This document shows positions 6,824 through 15,018 of a DNA stretch of 32,865 nt, in pieces. Below the pieces are notes generated by a model that ran no database searches, was not told where the DNA came from, and was given only the letters and a program-made list of their open reading frames with translations. Made by a program: the position numbers and the translations under genes. This DNA comes from Prevotella sp. (GTDB taxonomy: Bacteria; Bacteroidota; Bacteroidia; Bacteroidales; Bacteroidaceae). Location: contig JAGCNO010000021.1 in assembly GCA_017645905.1 (NCBI GenBank), forward strand, positions 1 to 32,865, given 5' to 3'. The stretch's first letter is position 1, and each line of letters starts with the position of its first letter.

Positions 6824-8347
6824 CTACTTGACGATGTCGCTTGACGTGTCATAGAAGGGGTTTTGCTTTAAGAGTTTATTGACTTTGAGCTCATCGCGGT
6901 GAATGGGCATGTAAAGGGCATTGAGTGTGTTCAGGCGTGTGAGCACTGTTGCCTGGTCAAGGCTTTCATACTTGCGCAGCAGATAGGTTGACACCACGTT
7001 GCTGAGGTCGTCGGTATGGCGGATGCGGCGCAGCAGGTCGAAGTAGCGCTTGCCCTCGAACATAAACTCACGCTGACGCTCGTCGAAGACCAGGTCGCGC
7101 ATCAGTTCCTGCGAGTTATAGCTTGCCGGCGACAGCGACCCTGTGCCACGAGAGGGGTTAGCCCGGTCGTAGGTGTAGCCCACCATCTGTATGGCTTGCT
7201 CCAGGTCGCCGCTTCCGTTGCGCTCCACCAGGGCCTCGGCCATCATCAGGTAGACATCGGCCAGACGATAGACTATCCAGGGCTGGGTGTTCTGGTTCGT
7301 TACGTAGTCGGCGGCGGCCACCTGGGTGCTGGTGCTCTCACGGCGGTAGGCGACGTACTTGCGGATGGGTATGAACGCACCGCCGGCGTTGCGGAACATG
7401 AAGTCGTGCTGCCGGACGTCGCTGCCGTCGAACAGCGTGTAGTTGCGCCAGTCGAGTGCCGACAGCTGGTTGGTGCTCGAACGTCCGCCGCTCATGCCAT
7501 ACATCTCGTTGACCACGTAGTTGGGCGTATAGCTGTCGAACACCAGTTCGAAAATGGTCTCCTGCGACAGTCCCTGACCGAAGACCTGCTGGTTGTAACG
7601 CCCGGCGCTCTCCAGCTGCAGAGGGTTGAGCGGGGTCTGCAGCACCCGCTGGCACAGTTCTATGCAGCGGTCGTAACGGCCCAGCCACAGGTTCATGTCG
7701 GCCATGAGCGTCCAGAGCATCTTCTGCGTCACCCGTCCCTTGGTCGAGGCGTTGCTCGAATAAACCGACTTGGCAAAGTTGTTCTCTATGCCGTCAAGCT
7801 CTGTGAGCAGCTCTGAGAGCAGCACGTCGCCGTCGGTCTGCGGCAGCTGGAAGGGTCGGGTGTCGTCGCTGTACGACTGGGTCGTGAAGGGCACGTCCTT
7901 GAACGTCCGCACCAGATAGAAATAGCACAGCGCCCGCAGCGTCTTCATCTCAGCCTCAAATGCCCGCAGCTCGCCAGTCTTGAAGTCGGGGTCCTGGCGC
8001 TGCACCGCCGGCATCTGTTCGAGCACTGTGTTGCAGCAGTTGATGACCTGATACATCGGGCCCCACTGGGCATATCCGTTGTTGGCATCGACGTTCGCCG
8101 TCAGCATATAGTAGACGTTGTCGTTGTAGCTTTGGCCAAGCAGCACATTGTCCGAGCGCATCTCGCCCCAGGCGATGAGGCGTTCCATCACGTCGGGCTC
8201 TTCCAGACCGCGGTAACAGGCAGCGACGGCACTCTCCACGTCGCTCTTCGTCTGCCAGAAGTCATCGCTTACCAGCTCCGTCTGAGGCTTGATATCGAAG
8301 AAGTCGGAGCAGGAAATGAAGAATGAAGAATGAAGAATGCTGCGCAC
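6824..8347 (-). CDS. SusD/RagB-family glycan-binding lipoprotein, leader out of frame
   Basis: About 507 residues from a GTG at 8347, typical SusD size. It carries the usual start of the mature SusD fold (SDFFDIKPQTELVSDDFW) and the C-terminal RagB pattern (LVFDERQREFMFEGKRYFDLLRRI). It should form the lid of the SusC encoded just upstream. The start is unusual. From GTG 8347 the leader is only MRSILHSSFFISC, short but with a usable lipobox (Cys13). A far better leader, MRKNAKISKRGNVRM, starts at ATG 8406, 12 bp after the SusC stop, but is one frame off and stops at 8269. Adding one TGAAGAA unit to the three at 8317-8337 joins them as LCAAFFILHSSFFISCSDFF and gives 529 residues. The gene is therefore either translated weakly from the GTG or is currently phase-off. 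Confidence 0.92.
   Translation of the reverse strand: MRSILHSSFFISCSDFFDIKPQTELVSDDFWQTKSDVESAVAACYRGLEEPDVMERLIAWGEMRSDNVLLGQSYNDNVYYMLTANVDANNGYAQWGPMYQVINCCNTVLEQMPAVQRQDPDFKTGELRAFEAEMKTLRALCYFYLVRTFKDVPFTTQSYSDDTRPFQLPQTDGDVLLSELLTELDGIENNFAKSVYSSNASTKGRVTQKMLWTLMADMNLWLGRYDRCIELCQRVLQTPLNPLQLESAGRYNQQVFGQGLSQETIFELVFDSYTPNYVVNEMYGMSGGRSSTNQLSALDWRNYTLFDGSDVRQHDFMFRNAGGAFIPIRKYVAYRRESTSTQVAAADYVTNQNTQPWIVYRLADVYLMMAEALVERNGSGDLEQAIQMVGYTYDRANPSRGTGSLSPASYNSQELMRDLVFDERQREFMFEGKRYFDLLRRIRHTDDLSNVVSTYLLRKYESLDQATVLTRLNTLNALYMPIHRDELKVNKLLKQNPFYDTSSDIVK
8317..8337. repeat. Heptanucleotide array, TGAAGAA x3, at the SusD leader frameshift
   Basis: Three perfect units between the conserved leader (from 8406) and the SusD lipobox. 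With four units the two frames join; with three they do not. It adjoins TGCTGCGCACAGCA at 8338-8351. Confidence 0.95.
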
Positions 8348-8406
8348 AGCACATTACAGATCATTCTCACATTACCTCTCTTGCTTATTTTGGCGTTCTT
8401 TCTCAT
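8338..8406 (-). repeat. Duplicated leader cassette, copy 2
   Basis: About 69 bp nearly identical to 4874-4942, encoding MRKNAKISKRGNVRM plus ICNVLCAA from ATG 8406. It precedes the SusD gene but is presently in a different frame from it. Confidence 0.85.
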
Positions 8407-8418
8407 ATATTTCTCACT

Positions 8419-11400
8419 TTATATTCCTACGGTTATACCAGCTGTGAAATATCTTGAGCGGGGCGTCTTCGACCAGTCGGCACAGACGCCCTGGCTGTCA
8501 TAGCCCACCTCGGGGTCGACACCCGAATAGCGCGTCCACGTCAGGATGTTGTTAAGCGTAAACGAGAAGGTGACGTTGTTTAGCCCAGCCTTCTTCAGCA
8601 ACTTCGGGTCCATCTGGTAGTTCAGCGTCAGCTGCTTCCAGCGCAGGAACGAGCCGTCCTCCACGAAGCGGTCGGAGCCCATCCAGTTGCGCCCGTCCTG
8701 ATAGAGCGCTCGGGGCATGTCGGTCAGGTCGCCGTCCTTGCGCCAGCGCCAATTCACCGAGACGCACTGGTTGTCGTTCGAGTACATGTTCTCGGCATAC
8801 ATGCGGGCGTAGTTAATCACCTTGTTGCCGTAGCGGAAATTGAAGAAGCAGTTCAGCGACAGCCGCTTGTTGTAGCGAACGGAGAAGCCGAAGCCGCCGT
8901 TCAGCTTGGGGTTGCAGTTGCCTAAGTACACCACGTCGAGCTCGTCGATAGTGCCGTCGCTGTTGATGTCCTCATAGACGGCATCTCCGCCACGGAATCG
9001 GCGGGCGTTGGTCGTGCCATAGGCATAATACAGCGGCACGGGCACGCCAAAGCTGTCGAACACCACCTCCCCGTTCTTGTCGCGGGCCACGGGAGCCTTG
9101 GGGCCGCTCACGCCCTTCACTTCCTCAGCACTGTACTGGTCGTACTGGTAGACACCCAGCGACCGCAGACCATAGATGGAGCCAAACGAGTTGTCTGTCT
9201 GCACACGGCTGAGATAGCTGCCGTTGGAGTAGTTGAAGTCGCCGTTATACGAGTCGAGCACATTGTCGTCCAGCGCAATGATGGTGTTCTTGTAGTTGGA
9301 GAAGTTGGCGTTCAGGTCGATGGTGAACTTGCCGATGTTTATCAGGTTGGTCGTGTTGATGTTCAGTTCCCATCCGTCGTTGTCCATCGTGCCGGCATTG
9401 ATGTAGCTCAGACTGCCGAAGCCGGTCGACGACGGGATGCGCTGGTCGCGGAAAAGCATGTCCTCCGTGCGACGGTGGTAGACGTTGAGGTCGGCGGTGA
9501 AACGGTCGTCCAGCAGTCCAAGGTTCAGACCTACGTTGACCGACGTGGAGCGTTCCCACTTCAGACCCGTGAGCTTCACCGACGAGGGCTTGATGGTCGG
9601 GATGCCCAGATAGCTGCCGGCACCCGTAGACCACGAACCGTTGTACCGGGCGAAGTAGAGATACTCACGGTCGGGCATGTTACCCGTAACGCCCCATCCG
9701 GCTCGCAGCGAGAACTCGGATAGCCAGTTCTCCAGCGGCTTCATGAACTTCTCGTCGCTGATGATCCATTTTCCCGACACTGAGGGGAACACTCCCCAGC
9801 GGTTGCCGGGGCCGAAGCGCGTGGAGCCGTCCCAGCGGATGGTGGCATCGAGGATGTAGCGCCCTTGCCAGGCATAGTGCATACGGCCCAGCACGGCCAT
9901 TGAGCGCCACTGGCCCTGCTCGGAGTTCATGGCGCCCTGATTGCCGCCCGCCGTGGCGTCTGTGATGCTTTCCGACGGAGAACCGTAGGTCACGAAATAC
10001 TGGTTCTGCGACGAGCCGGTCGTCAGCTGCCAAGAGCCGTAGAGCATCAGCGAGTGGTTCTCGCCCAGATTGGGCATCCATGTCACGTTGTGGTCGGTCA
10101 TCACAGACAGACCTTCGTTCTCCTGCTCCTCCGCACGATTGATATATTCATCCAGCCATGACCTCGGAACCAGCTCCTTCGGCAGGAAACGGTTAATCTT
10201 ATAGTTCTCAATGTCGAACGTCACGTAGCCATTGTAGCGCAGACGCTGCAGATCCGTAGCCTCAATGAAGTCATATTGGATGCGCAGGGTTGGGATGATG
10301 CGCATGTTCTTCTGTACGTTCTCCGCCAGATGGGCCATGGCCACGGGGTTATACAGGTCTTTCTGCGACGAATGAAGCATCGAAGAGGGCAGGATGTTAT
10401 AATAGGCTCCCTTGTCACTTACCACTTCTCCCTTATCATTCATCACTTCTCTATAGATGCCCACATTGGGCAGCTTCCTGTAAGCCACGTCCAGCAGGCC
10501 GATGTTCGACCCCGTAGCGGGATAATACTGCTCGTAGTTGCGGTCGTTGTTCGTGTAGGTCATGGAGAAGTCGCTCGTAAACTTCAGACGGTCGCTGACT
10601 TGGTATTCTAGGTTCATGCGGGTCGAGAAGCGGTCCAGCTGCTGCTCAATCACCGTACCCGTCTGGTTATAGTAGCCCAGCGAGGCACGGAAGCGCGCCT
10701 TCTGACCGCCGCCACTGATGGACAGCGAGTGGTCGTGCGTCCAACCCATCTGCGACACCTCCTTCACCCAGTCAGTGTTGTTGTTGAACTGCTCGTATTC
10801 CGAGAAGTTCGGGTCGTAGTTGAACTCCGAAATGTTCGATTCCTGCTCGTCCATGTTGCGGTTGAAGTAGGCCTGCTTCATCAGCATCGTATAGTCGTCG
10901 CCATTCAGCATCTTCATGCCGCGCGGCTGCCAGTTGCCGCTAAGGCGGTAGCTGTACGTCACACGGGTCGGACCCGTAACGCCCTTCTTCGTCTTAATCG
11001 AGATGATGCCGTTCGCACCACGAGCACCCCAGATGGCACAGGCCGCACCGTCCTTCAGCACCGTAATCTCTTCAATATCCTCCGGCGAGATGTTCAGCAA
11101 CGTAGCAAACTGGTCGTTCGAGGCAGTGTTGTAGTCGAACGAGGCGTCTATCTGTGAGTCAAAGGGAATGTCATTGAGCAGAATCAGCGGCTCGGAGTTG
11201 GAGTTGATGGATGTCGTGCCGCGAACGCGAAGTGATGACCCGGAGCCCAGGTCGCCGGAGTTCGCCACGATGTCAAGTCCGGCAATGCGCCCCTGCAGGG
11301 CATCGTCTACTGACGCCACCGACATGCCCTCAAACGTCTTCATCGATATGGTCTGCTGAGCTCCGGAAAGCTCGCGGACAGGAACATTGAAGCCCGCATC

Positions 11401-11757
11401 GCCGGTACGACGCCGACCCTTCACCTGCACCTCGGCAATAGCCTGCGTGTTGTCCTTCAGCGTGACGACGAACCGCCGACGGTCTTTTATCGGGAGCGTC
11501 TGAGGGGCACACCCCACATAGCTAATCTTCAGCACGTTGTCGGTATTCTTCACCTGAAGCGAGAAATCGCCATTGTAGTCCGTGACGGTCGAAGAGACGA
11601 TACGCCCCGTCTTGTCATGCTCCACCACGCTCGCACCGATGCACTCACCGTCAGGAGCCGTGACGTGACCCGTTATCATGGTCTGTGCCACAGCAATAGT
11701 GAGCGATAAGTGGTACGTGATAAGCGTACAGAGAAATGTGAATAATATTCGTTTCAT
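8419..11757 (-). CDS. SusC/RagA-family TonB-dependent outer-membrane transporter
   Basis: 1112 residues, standard SusC length. The signal peptide ends near AVAQT (about residue 26). A carboxypeptidase-regulatory-like domain (about 27-105; MITGHVTAPDGECIGASV) is followed by the plug (about 125-260) with LRVRGTTSINSNSEPLILLND and ITVLKDGAACAIWGARGANG, then a 22-strand-type barrel ending SRYFTAGITVGI. It is followed directly by SusD, the classic pair, and preceded by the four-domain FAS1 gene with a 75-bp gap. The signal peptide segment LITYHLSL comes from degenerate 7-bp units (about 11699-11730). The conserved plug motif carries Cys and Trp (AACAIWGA) where many SusC proteins have A-T-A-I-Y-G; the second SusC here shares the IWGA form. 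Substrate unknown. Confidence 0.95.
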   Translation of the reverse strand: MKRILFTFLCTLITYHLSLTIAVAQTMITGHVTAPDGECIGASVVEHDKTGRIVSSTVTDYNGDFSLQVKNTDNVLKISYVGCAPQTLPIKDRRRFVVTLKDNTQAIAEVQVKGRRRTGDAGFNVPVRELSGAQQTISMKTFEGMSVASVDDALQGRIAGLDIVANSGDLGSGSSLRVRGTTSINSNSEPLILLNDIPFDSQIDASFDYNTASNDQFATLLNISPEDIEEITVLKDGAACAIWGARGANGIISIKTKKGVTGPTRVTYSYRLSGNWQPRGMKMLNGDDYTMLMKQAYFNRNMDEQESNISEFNYDPNFSEYEQFNNNTDWVKEVSQMGWTHDHSLSISGGGQKARFRASLGYYNQTGTVIEQQLDRFSTRMNLEYQVSDRLKFTSDFSMTYTNNDRNYEQYYPATGSNIGLLDVAYRKLPNVGIYREVMNDKGEVVSDKGAYYNILPSSMLHSSQKDLYNPVAMAHLAENVQKNMRIIPTLRIQYDFIEATDLQRLRYNGYVTFDIENYKINRFLPKELVPRSWLDEYINRAEEQENEGLSVMTDHNVTWMPNLGENHSLMLYGSWQLTTGSSQNQYFVTYGSPSESITDATAGGNQGAMNSEQGQWRSMAVLGRMHYAWQGRYILDATIRWDGSTRFGPGNRWGVFPSVSGKWIISDEKFMKPLENWLSEFSLRAGWGVTGNMPDREYLYFARYNGSWSTGAGSYLGIPTIKPSSVKLTGLKWERSTSVNVGLNLGLLDDRFTADLNVYHRRTEDMLFRDQRIPSSTGFGSLSYINAGTMDNDGWELNINTTNLINIGKFTIDLNANFSNYKNTIIALDDNVLDSYNGDFNYSNGSYLSRVQTDNSFGSIYGLRSLGVYQYDQYSAEEVKGVSGPKAPVARDKNGEVVFDSFGVPVPLYYAYGTTNARRFRGGDAVYEDINSDGTIDELDVVYLGNCNPKLNGGFGFSVRYNKRLSLNCFFNFRYGNKVINYARMYAENMYSNDNQCVSVNWRWRKDGDLTDMPRALYQDGRNWMGSDRFVEDGSFLRWKQLTLNYQMDPKLLKKAGLNNVTFSFTLNNILTWTRYSGVDPEVGYDSQGVCADWSKTPRSRYFTAGITVGI

Positions 11758-11785
11758 AACTTTCTAATCTAACAGCTAAACACCC

Positions 11786-11833
11786 GCTCGGCCCAAAGGG
11801 ACGCTTGCGTAGCCAGTCGGAGCATGAACACCC
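11786..11833 (+). repeat. 48-bp dispersed element, copy A (intergenic)
   Basis: It begins GCTCGGCCCAAAGGGACGC and ends GAACACCC, and fills much of the 75-bp gap between the FAS1 stop and the SusC start. It matches 14416-14463 at most positions and 2442-2489 in reverse orientation. Confidence 0.8.
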
Positions 11834-14517
11834 TAATCCGGACTAAGCGCATGGTCTATGAGGTGAATGACCGACTGCGACGATGACACAATCTGTGTCG
11901 CCGAGCGGTAGTCGGATGAGTTGACGATGAAGTCGCGGCTCTGCAGGTTGTAGAGCCCCGGCGTCAGTATCACGTGGGCCACGTTGCCCTTCGAGTCGCT
12001 GAAGGCGAGGTTCTTTCCGTCGCCACTCACGGTGAGTTTCTGGAAACGTCCACCGTCGGTACGCGCTGCCGTCTCGTAGGTGAGGGTGGAGAAAGGCTGC
12101 TGGTCGACGTAGGTTGAGTTGTCGACGAAATGATACTGTAGGAAGCGCATCAGCCGGACGGCCCATTCGCGTTGCAACGTCGGGTTGCTCATTTGCTCGG
12201 CTATCTCGTCCCACGTGTGCAGCGTGTGGTCGGCAGCGAAGGCAGCATCGACGGCCTCATTCGTAGGCACGAGCACGGTGTATTGGAAGTTACCGAACGA
12301 TGACACCACATTGCCCAGCCCACTCGACTGCGTGGTGCGGTTGAGCGTGAAGATGCTCTTAATCTCAGGGTCGTTCTCAAACATACGGAACACCATGTCG
12401 TTGCCGTTCAGCAGTTCGAAGAAACGCGAAAACTCCTCGTGCTGCTGCAGGTTTACGTAGACCGAGTTCACCGGGTCCTGCAGTACGCGGTCTATGATGT
12501 AGCATCGGCCGTTGTCGGCATCATATCGACCCACCGCTCCTGCGGCAGCTGCAGACAGCTCCACATCCCCGCCGCCTTGTGCCCTAAGCACGGGGCCTTC
12601 GCCCTCTACGCGGATGGTCGACCCGCCCTTCGACTGGTAGTAGTGGCGCGAGCCGTCGTCGATGTATCCGCCCATCGTGCCGTCGTCATCCATCGTTCCT
12701 ACGATGATATGGCGGTCGCAGACGTCGTAGAGCCGGTTACGAATCACTCCTTGGTCGTCAATCGTGCGCAGCAGCTCACCCTTAGTGCCGTCATCCAGAA
12801 CGCTGAACACGTCGGCCGTGACGGGATTGTCGCGTGTGTCGTCATACTTGAACGCCCAAATCTCCCTGTTGCTGCGCCCCTTAGCCCAGCTGACAGGGTC
12901 GCGATAGTTCTGCAGCGCCTCGTCAGTAGGCACCAGCAGGTTGTACATGTTCTCCATCGAGCGCAGATAGAGGTAGAACTTCATCTCACGGTCCTGCAAC
13001 GCCCAATTCATAATCCGAGTGTGCTCGTTCGTCATCACGGAGGCATACACGCTCTGGTAGTCAATCGGCGGATAGACCTTGTTCGTCATGTAGACAATGC
13101 CATTGCCTGTCACAAACGACCGCACGACGTCGCTCCTGTCTACATGCATCGCAAAAGAAGACTCGTCGTTCATCGCTGGCCACATCGACGGCAGCGACGA
13201 CATGAACGACTTCTTCTGATGGTTCTTCACGAAGAGCGCCACGAGGCTCGTCGGCACATTGTCCCAACTGCCGTAGGCATCCTTCAGGTAGCTTCCCTTG
13301 CCGCCGTCGATGTAGGCCGCCAGGGCTTCGTTCGTCGGAACGAACATCACACCCATGTCCTGCAACCCCCCGTAAGCGTTCTGCGAAGGGTCGAAATAGA
13401 GCAGACCATAGTTGGTCATGTCAGTGCCGTCAGGCGCTTGTGGACGTGTCTCGGTGAAATAATGCTTCGTAAAGACAGAGTCGCTAATGAGCGGACGGCT
13501 TGCGTCCGTGCCGTCGTAGAGCTGGTGAACGGCCTCAGAGACGCCGCTGTTATAATAAGGAGCACTGAAACGCTCCAGAAGACGGGCAAAGTCGCGCATC
13601 TGGGGCTCACGGTTAATCACCTGACTCATGGGCTGAAGCGGAGTCAGCACATCATGCACCACGTGGACATAGCCGTTCTTGCAGGTGATGTCCTGCTCAT
13701 CGACGTGCGAACCGTTGATATACAGCCCCTGAGGGTCGTACGTCTGACCAAGCACCAGCGAGAGGTCCTCGGTAGCAATCTTGTTCGCCAACGTATGCTG
13801 GGGTGTGAAGTGCACCATGTAGGTCTCGCTCTCGTCGTCCACCAGTCGCACTCCCGCTGGAGGGGATTTGTAATCCCCGACCCCGCTGGAGGGGATCTGT
13901 ACTCCCCTATCTTGGAAACGCTTCCAGAAGGGTGCTTCAAACTGAGTGGCGCTCTGGCAGAGCTGAATGCTGTCCAGATAGGTATACTGTGTACGGCGAC
14001 GAACAGCCGTTCCTTCGCCGCTCTGGCTCTCGGCATTGCTCGTATTGGCCAGCATGTAAGCCAGGTAGGCCATGTTCACCGTGCTGGCATTGAGCAGGCA
14101 GCGCTTCTGGGCCATCGTCAGCTGATCGTAGCTCTTCACACCGTAGGGGTTGTCGCTCTGGAAGAACCGCTGCCAGGCCTCATCGCGGGCAGGGAACACG
14201 GTCTTCGAGCCCGTCAGCTGCAGCACCCGACCGTAGTTCAGGTCGTCCACCAGCCGCAGGTAGTTCGTGAAGTCGCCCTGACCCTTCAGGTAGTCGTAGA
14301 TGCTCGCTCCCAGGAAGTCGGGCTCACGCTCCTCGTACTCGTAGTCCTCAGAACACCCCCAAACCACCAGACAACCAACCCCCCAAACTACCAAAACCAA
14401 AACATCCAACAGCACGCTTGGCCCAAAGGGACACTTGCGCAGCCAGTTGGAGCAAGAACACCCAGCTGATAACAGTCTGGCCGACCAGCGATAAATGTTC
14501 TGTTGTTGCAATTTCAT
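11833..14517 (-). CDS. Large FAS1-repeat lipoprotein, first gene of the minus-strand PUL operon
   Basis: 894 residues with about four FAS1-like repeats: about 65-300, 300-500, 500-690 and 690-890. Each has a recognisable piece of the fold, for example VMFVPTNEALAAYI, NLLVPTDEALQNYR, TVLVPTNEAVDAAF and closing lines such as VIHLIDHALS. The N-terminus is long. The hydrophobic segment VLVLVVWGVGCLVVWGC ends in a lipobox-like cysteine (Cys55) and is coded by low-complexity GGTTTGG-type DNA (14345-14400). Before it lies a copy of the 48-bp element (14416-14463), coding the NWLRKCPFGPS segment. A palindromic element at 13851-13910 adds SSGVGDYKSPPAG in frame. The gene heads the operon, with a long leader upstream. 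It is a surface lipoprotein by prediction; adhesion or glycan capture is inferred. Confidence 0.88.
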   Translation of the reverse strand: MKLQQQNIYRWSARLLSAGCSCSNWLRKCPFGPSVLLDVLVLVVWGVGCLVVWGCSEDYEYEEREPDFLGASIYDYLKGQGDFTNYLRLVDDLNYGRVLQLTGSKTVFPARDEAWQRFFQSDNPYGVKSYDQLTMAQKRCLLNASTVNMAYLAYMLANTSNAESQSGEGTAVRRRTQYTYLDSIQLCQSATQFEAPFWKRFQDRGVQIPSSGVGDYKSPPAGVRLVDDESETYMVHFTPQHTLANKIATEDLSLVLGQTYDPQGLYINGSHVDEQDITCKNGYVHVVHDVLTPLQPMSQVINREPQMRDFARLLERFSAPYYNSGVSEAVHQLYDGTDASRPLISDSVFTKHYFTETRPQAPDGTDMTNYGLLYFDPSQNAYGGLQDMGVMFVPTNEALAAYIDGGKGSYLKDAYGSWDNVPTSLVALFVKNHQKKSFMSSLPSMWPAMNDESSFAMHVDRSDVVRSFVTGNGIVYMTNKVYPPIDYQSVYASVMTNEHTRIMNWALQDREMKFYLYLRSMENMYNLLVPTDEALQNYRDPVSWAKGRSNREIWAFKYDDTRDNPVTADVFSVLDDGTKGELLRTIDDQGVIRNRLYDVCDRHIIVGTMDDDGTMGGYIDDGSRHYYQSKGGSTIRVEGEGPVLRAQGGGDVELSAAAAGAVGRYDADNGRCYIIDRVLQDPVNSVYVNLQQHEEFSRFFELLNGNDMVFRMFENDPEIKSIFTLNRTTQSSGLGNVVSSFGNFQYTVLVPTNEAVDAAFAADHTLHTWDEIAEQMSNPTLQREWAVRLMRFLQYHFVDNSTYVDQQPFSTLTYETAARTDGGRFQKLTVSGDGKNLAFSDSKGNVAHVILTPGLYNLQSRDFIVNSSDYRSATQIVSSSQSVIHLIDHALSPD
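13851..13910 (-). repeat. Palindromic element, two tandem copies, in frame in FAS1 gene
   Basis: The coding strand contains GGGGATTACAAATCCCC followed by TCCAGCGGG, with a degenerate second copy before it. The stem is GGGGATT/AATCCCC with a 3-nt loop. It adds the peptide GVQIPSSGVGDYKSPPAG. The same element, in the same orientation relative to coding, occurs in the GH2 gene (18376-18452). Confidence 0.85.
14416..14463 (+). repeat. 48-bp dispersed element, copy B
   Basis: It matches copy A (11786-11833) over the full 48 bp with a few substitutions. It lies inside the coding sequence for the N-terminal leader of the four-domain FAS1 lipoprotein. Confidence 0.8.
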
Positions 14518-14565
14518 ATTCTTGTCAAATTATGTTGTCTGAGCACATCACTCATCACTCATCAG

Positions 14566-14763
14566 ACTTTGAGCCGTTCAAACCCTGAAGTTGAGCCGTT
14601 CGGACTGTGAGTTTAAGCCGTTCGGACTGCGAGTTTAATCCGTTCGGACTCTGAGTTTAATCCGTTCGGAATGCGAGTTTAATCCGTTCGGACTGTGAGT
14701 TTAATCCGTTCGGACTGTGAGTTTAATCCGTTCGGACTATGGGTTTGAGCCGTTCAAACTCAG
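14566..14763. repeat. 22-bp tandem repeat array, 9 copies
   Basis: The core CCGTTC starts at 14574 and recurs every 22 bp exactly, at 14596, 14618, 14640, 14662, 14684, 14706, 14728 and 14750. The consensus is AGTTTAATCCGTTCGGACTG plus two bases. The inner copies contain TCCGTTCGGA, with TCCG/CGGA dyad symmetry; the outermost copies have CAAA in place of CGGA. There are no spacers, so it is not CRISPR. It lies between the start of the minus-strand operon and its best candidate promoter, so it could be part of a roughly 320-nt 5' leader. A lone copy is at 23616-23637. Confidence 0.95.
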
Positions 14764-14842
14764 AGGCCCTTCCGAAGGCCGATTTAGGGTGAAGCTTTCT
14801 GTGACCGATTTCGAGCATTAGTCAGTCGTTCTTTTCTGAGGA

Positions 14843-14850
14843 CAAAGGTA
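14843..14850 (-). promoter_or_regulatory. Candidate -7 box for the SusC/D-FAS1 operon
   Basis: The minus strand reads TACCTTTG, a perfect match to the Bacteroidetes -7 consensus TAnnTTTG. A clear -33 TTTG is not seen at the usual distance. If used, transcription would start near 14836 and carry the 22-bp repeats in the leader. Confidence 0.45.
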
Positions 14851-14981
14851 GTAATAAAATATAAGAAATGTAGCACTTATTCCACCCATAAAGTGCAACG
14901 AATGTCGCAAATGTGAGCCAAATGCAACATTTCTGCCATTTTATGACGCTATGACATAGGCGCTTTTCGCGCGATTATTAT

Positions 14982-14989
14982 TAATTTTG
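14982..14989 (+). promoter_or_regulatory. Candidate -7 box for the enzyme operon
   Basis: TAATTTTG matches TAnnTTTG and lies 29 bp before the GH95 ATG, giving a short leader of roughly 20-25 nt. The -33 element is weak (only a TTTT run near 14964). Confidence 0.55.
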
Positions 14990-15018
14990 CACAAAAACCT
15001 ATAACAACGTATTCCAAC

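Larger units (their letters stand above)
14518..15018. other. Divergent intergenic region (501 bp)
   Basis: No gene is seen. From left to right it holds two and a half ATCACTC heptamers (14547-14567), nine 22-bp tandem repeats, a minus-strand TAnnTTTG box near 14843, an AT-rich stretch, and a plus-strand TAnnTTTG box near 14982. It separates the importer operon from the enzyme operon and so probably carries the control sites for both. Confidence 0.8.

Noticed and set aside
7016-7816. 266-codon open frame on the plus strand
   Set aside because: Antisense to SusD, no recognisable domain or upstream signals.
12439-14469. 676-codon open frame on the plus strand
   Set aside because: It is antisense to the four-domain FAS1 gene, has no domain, and translates to a composition typical of a shadow frame.
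14566-14763. Possible CRISPR array
   Set aside because: Repeats are directly tandem every 22 bp with no unique spacers, and no cas gene is present.
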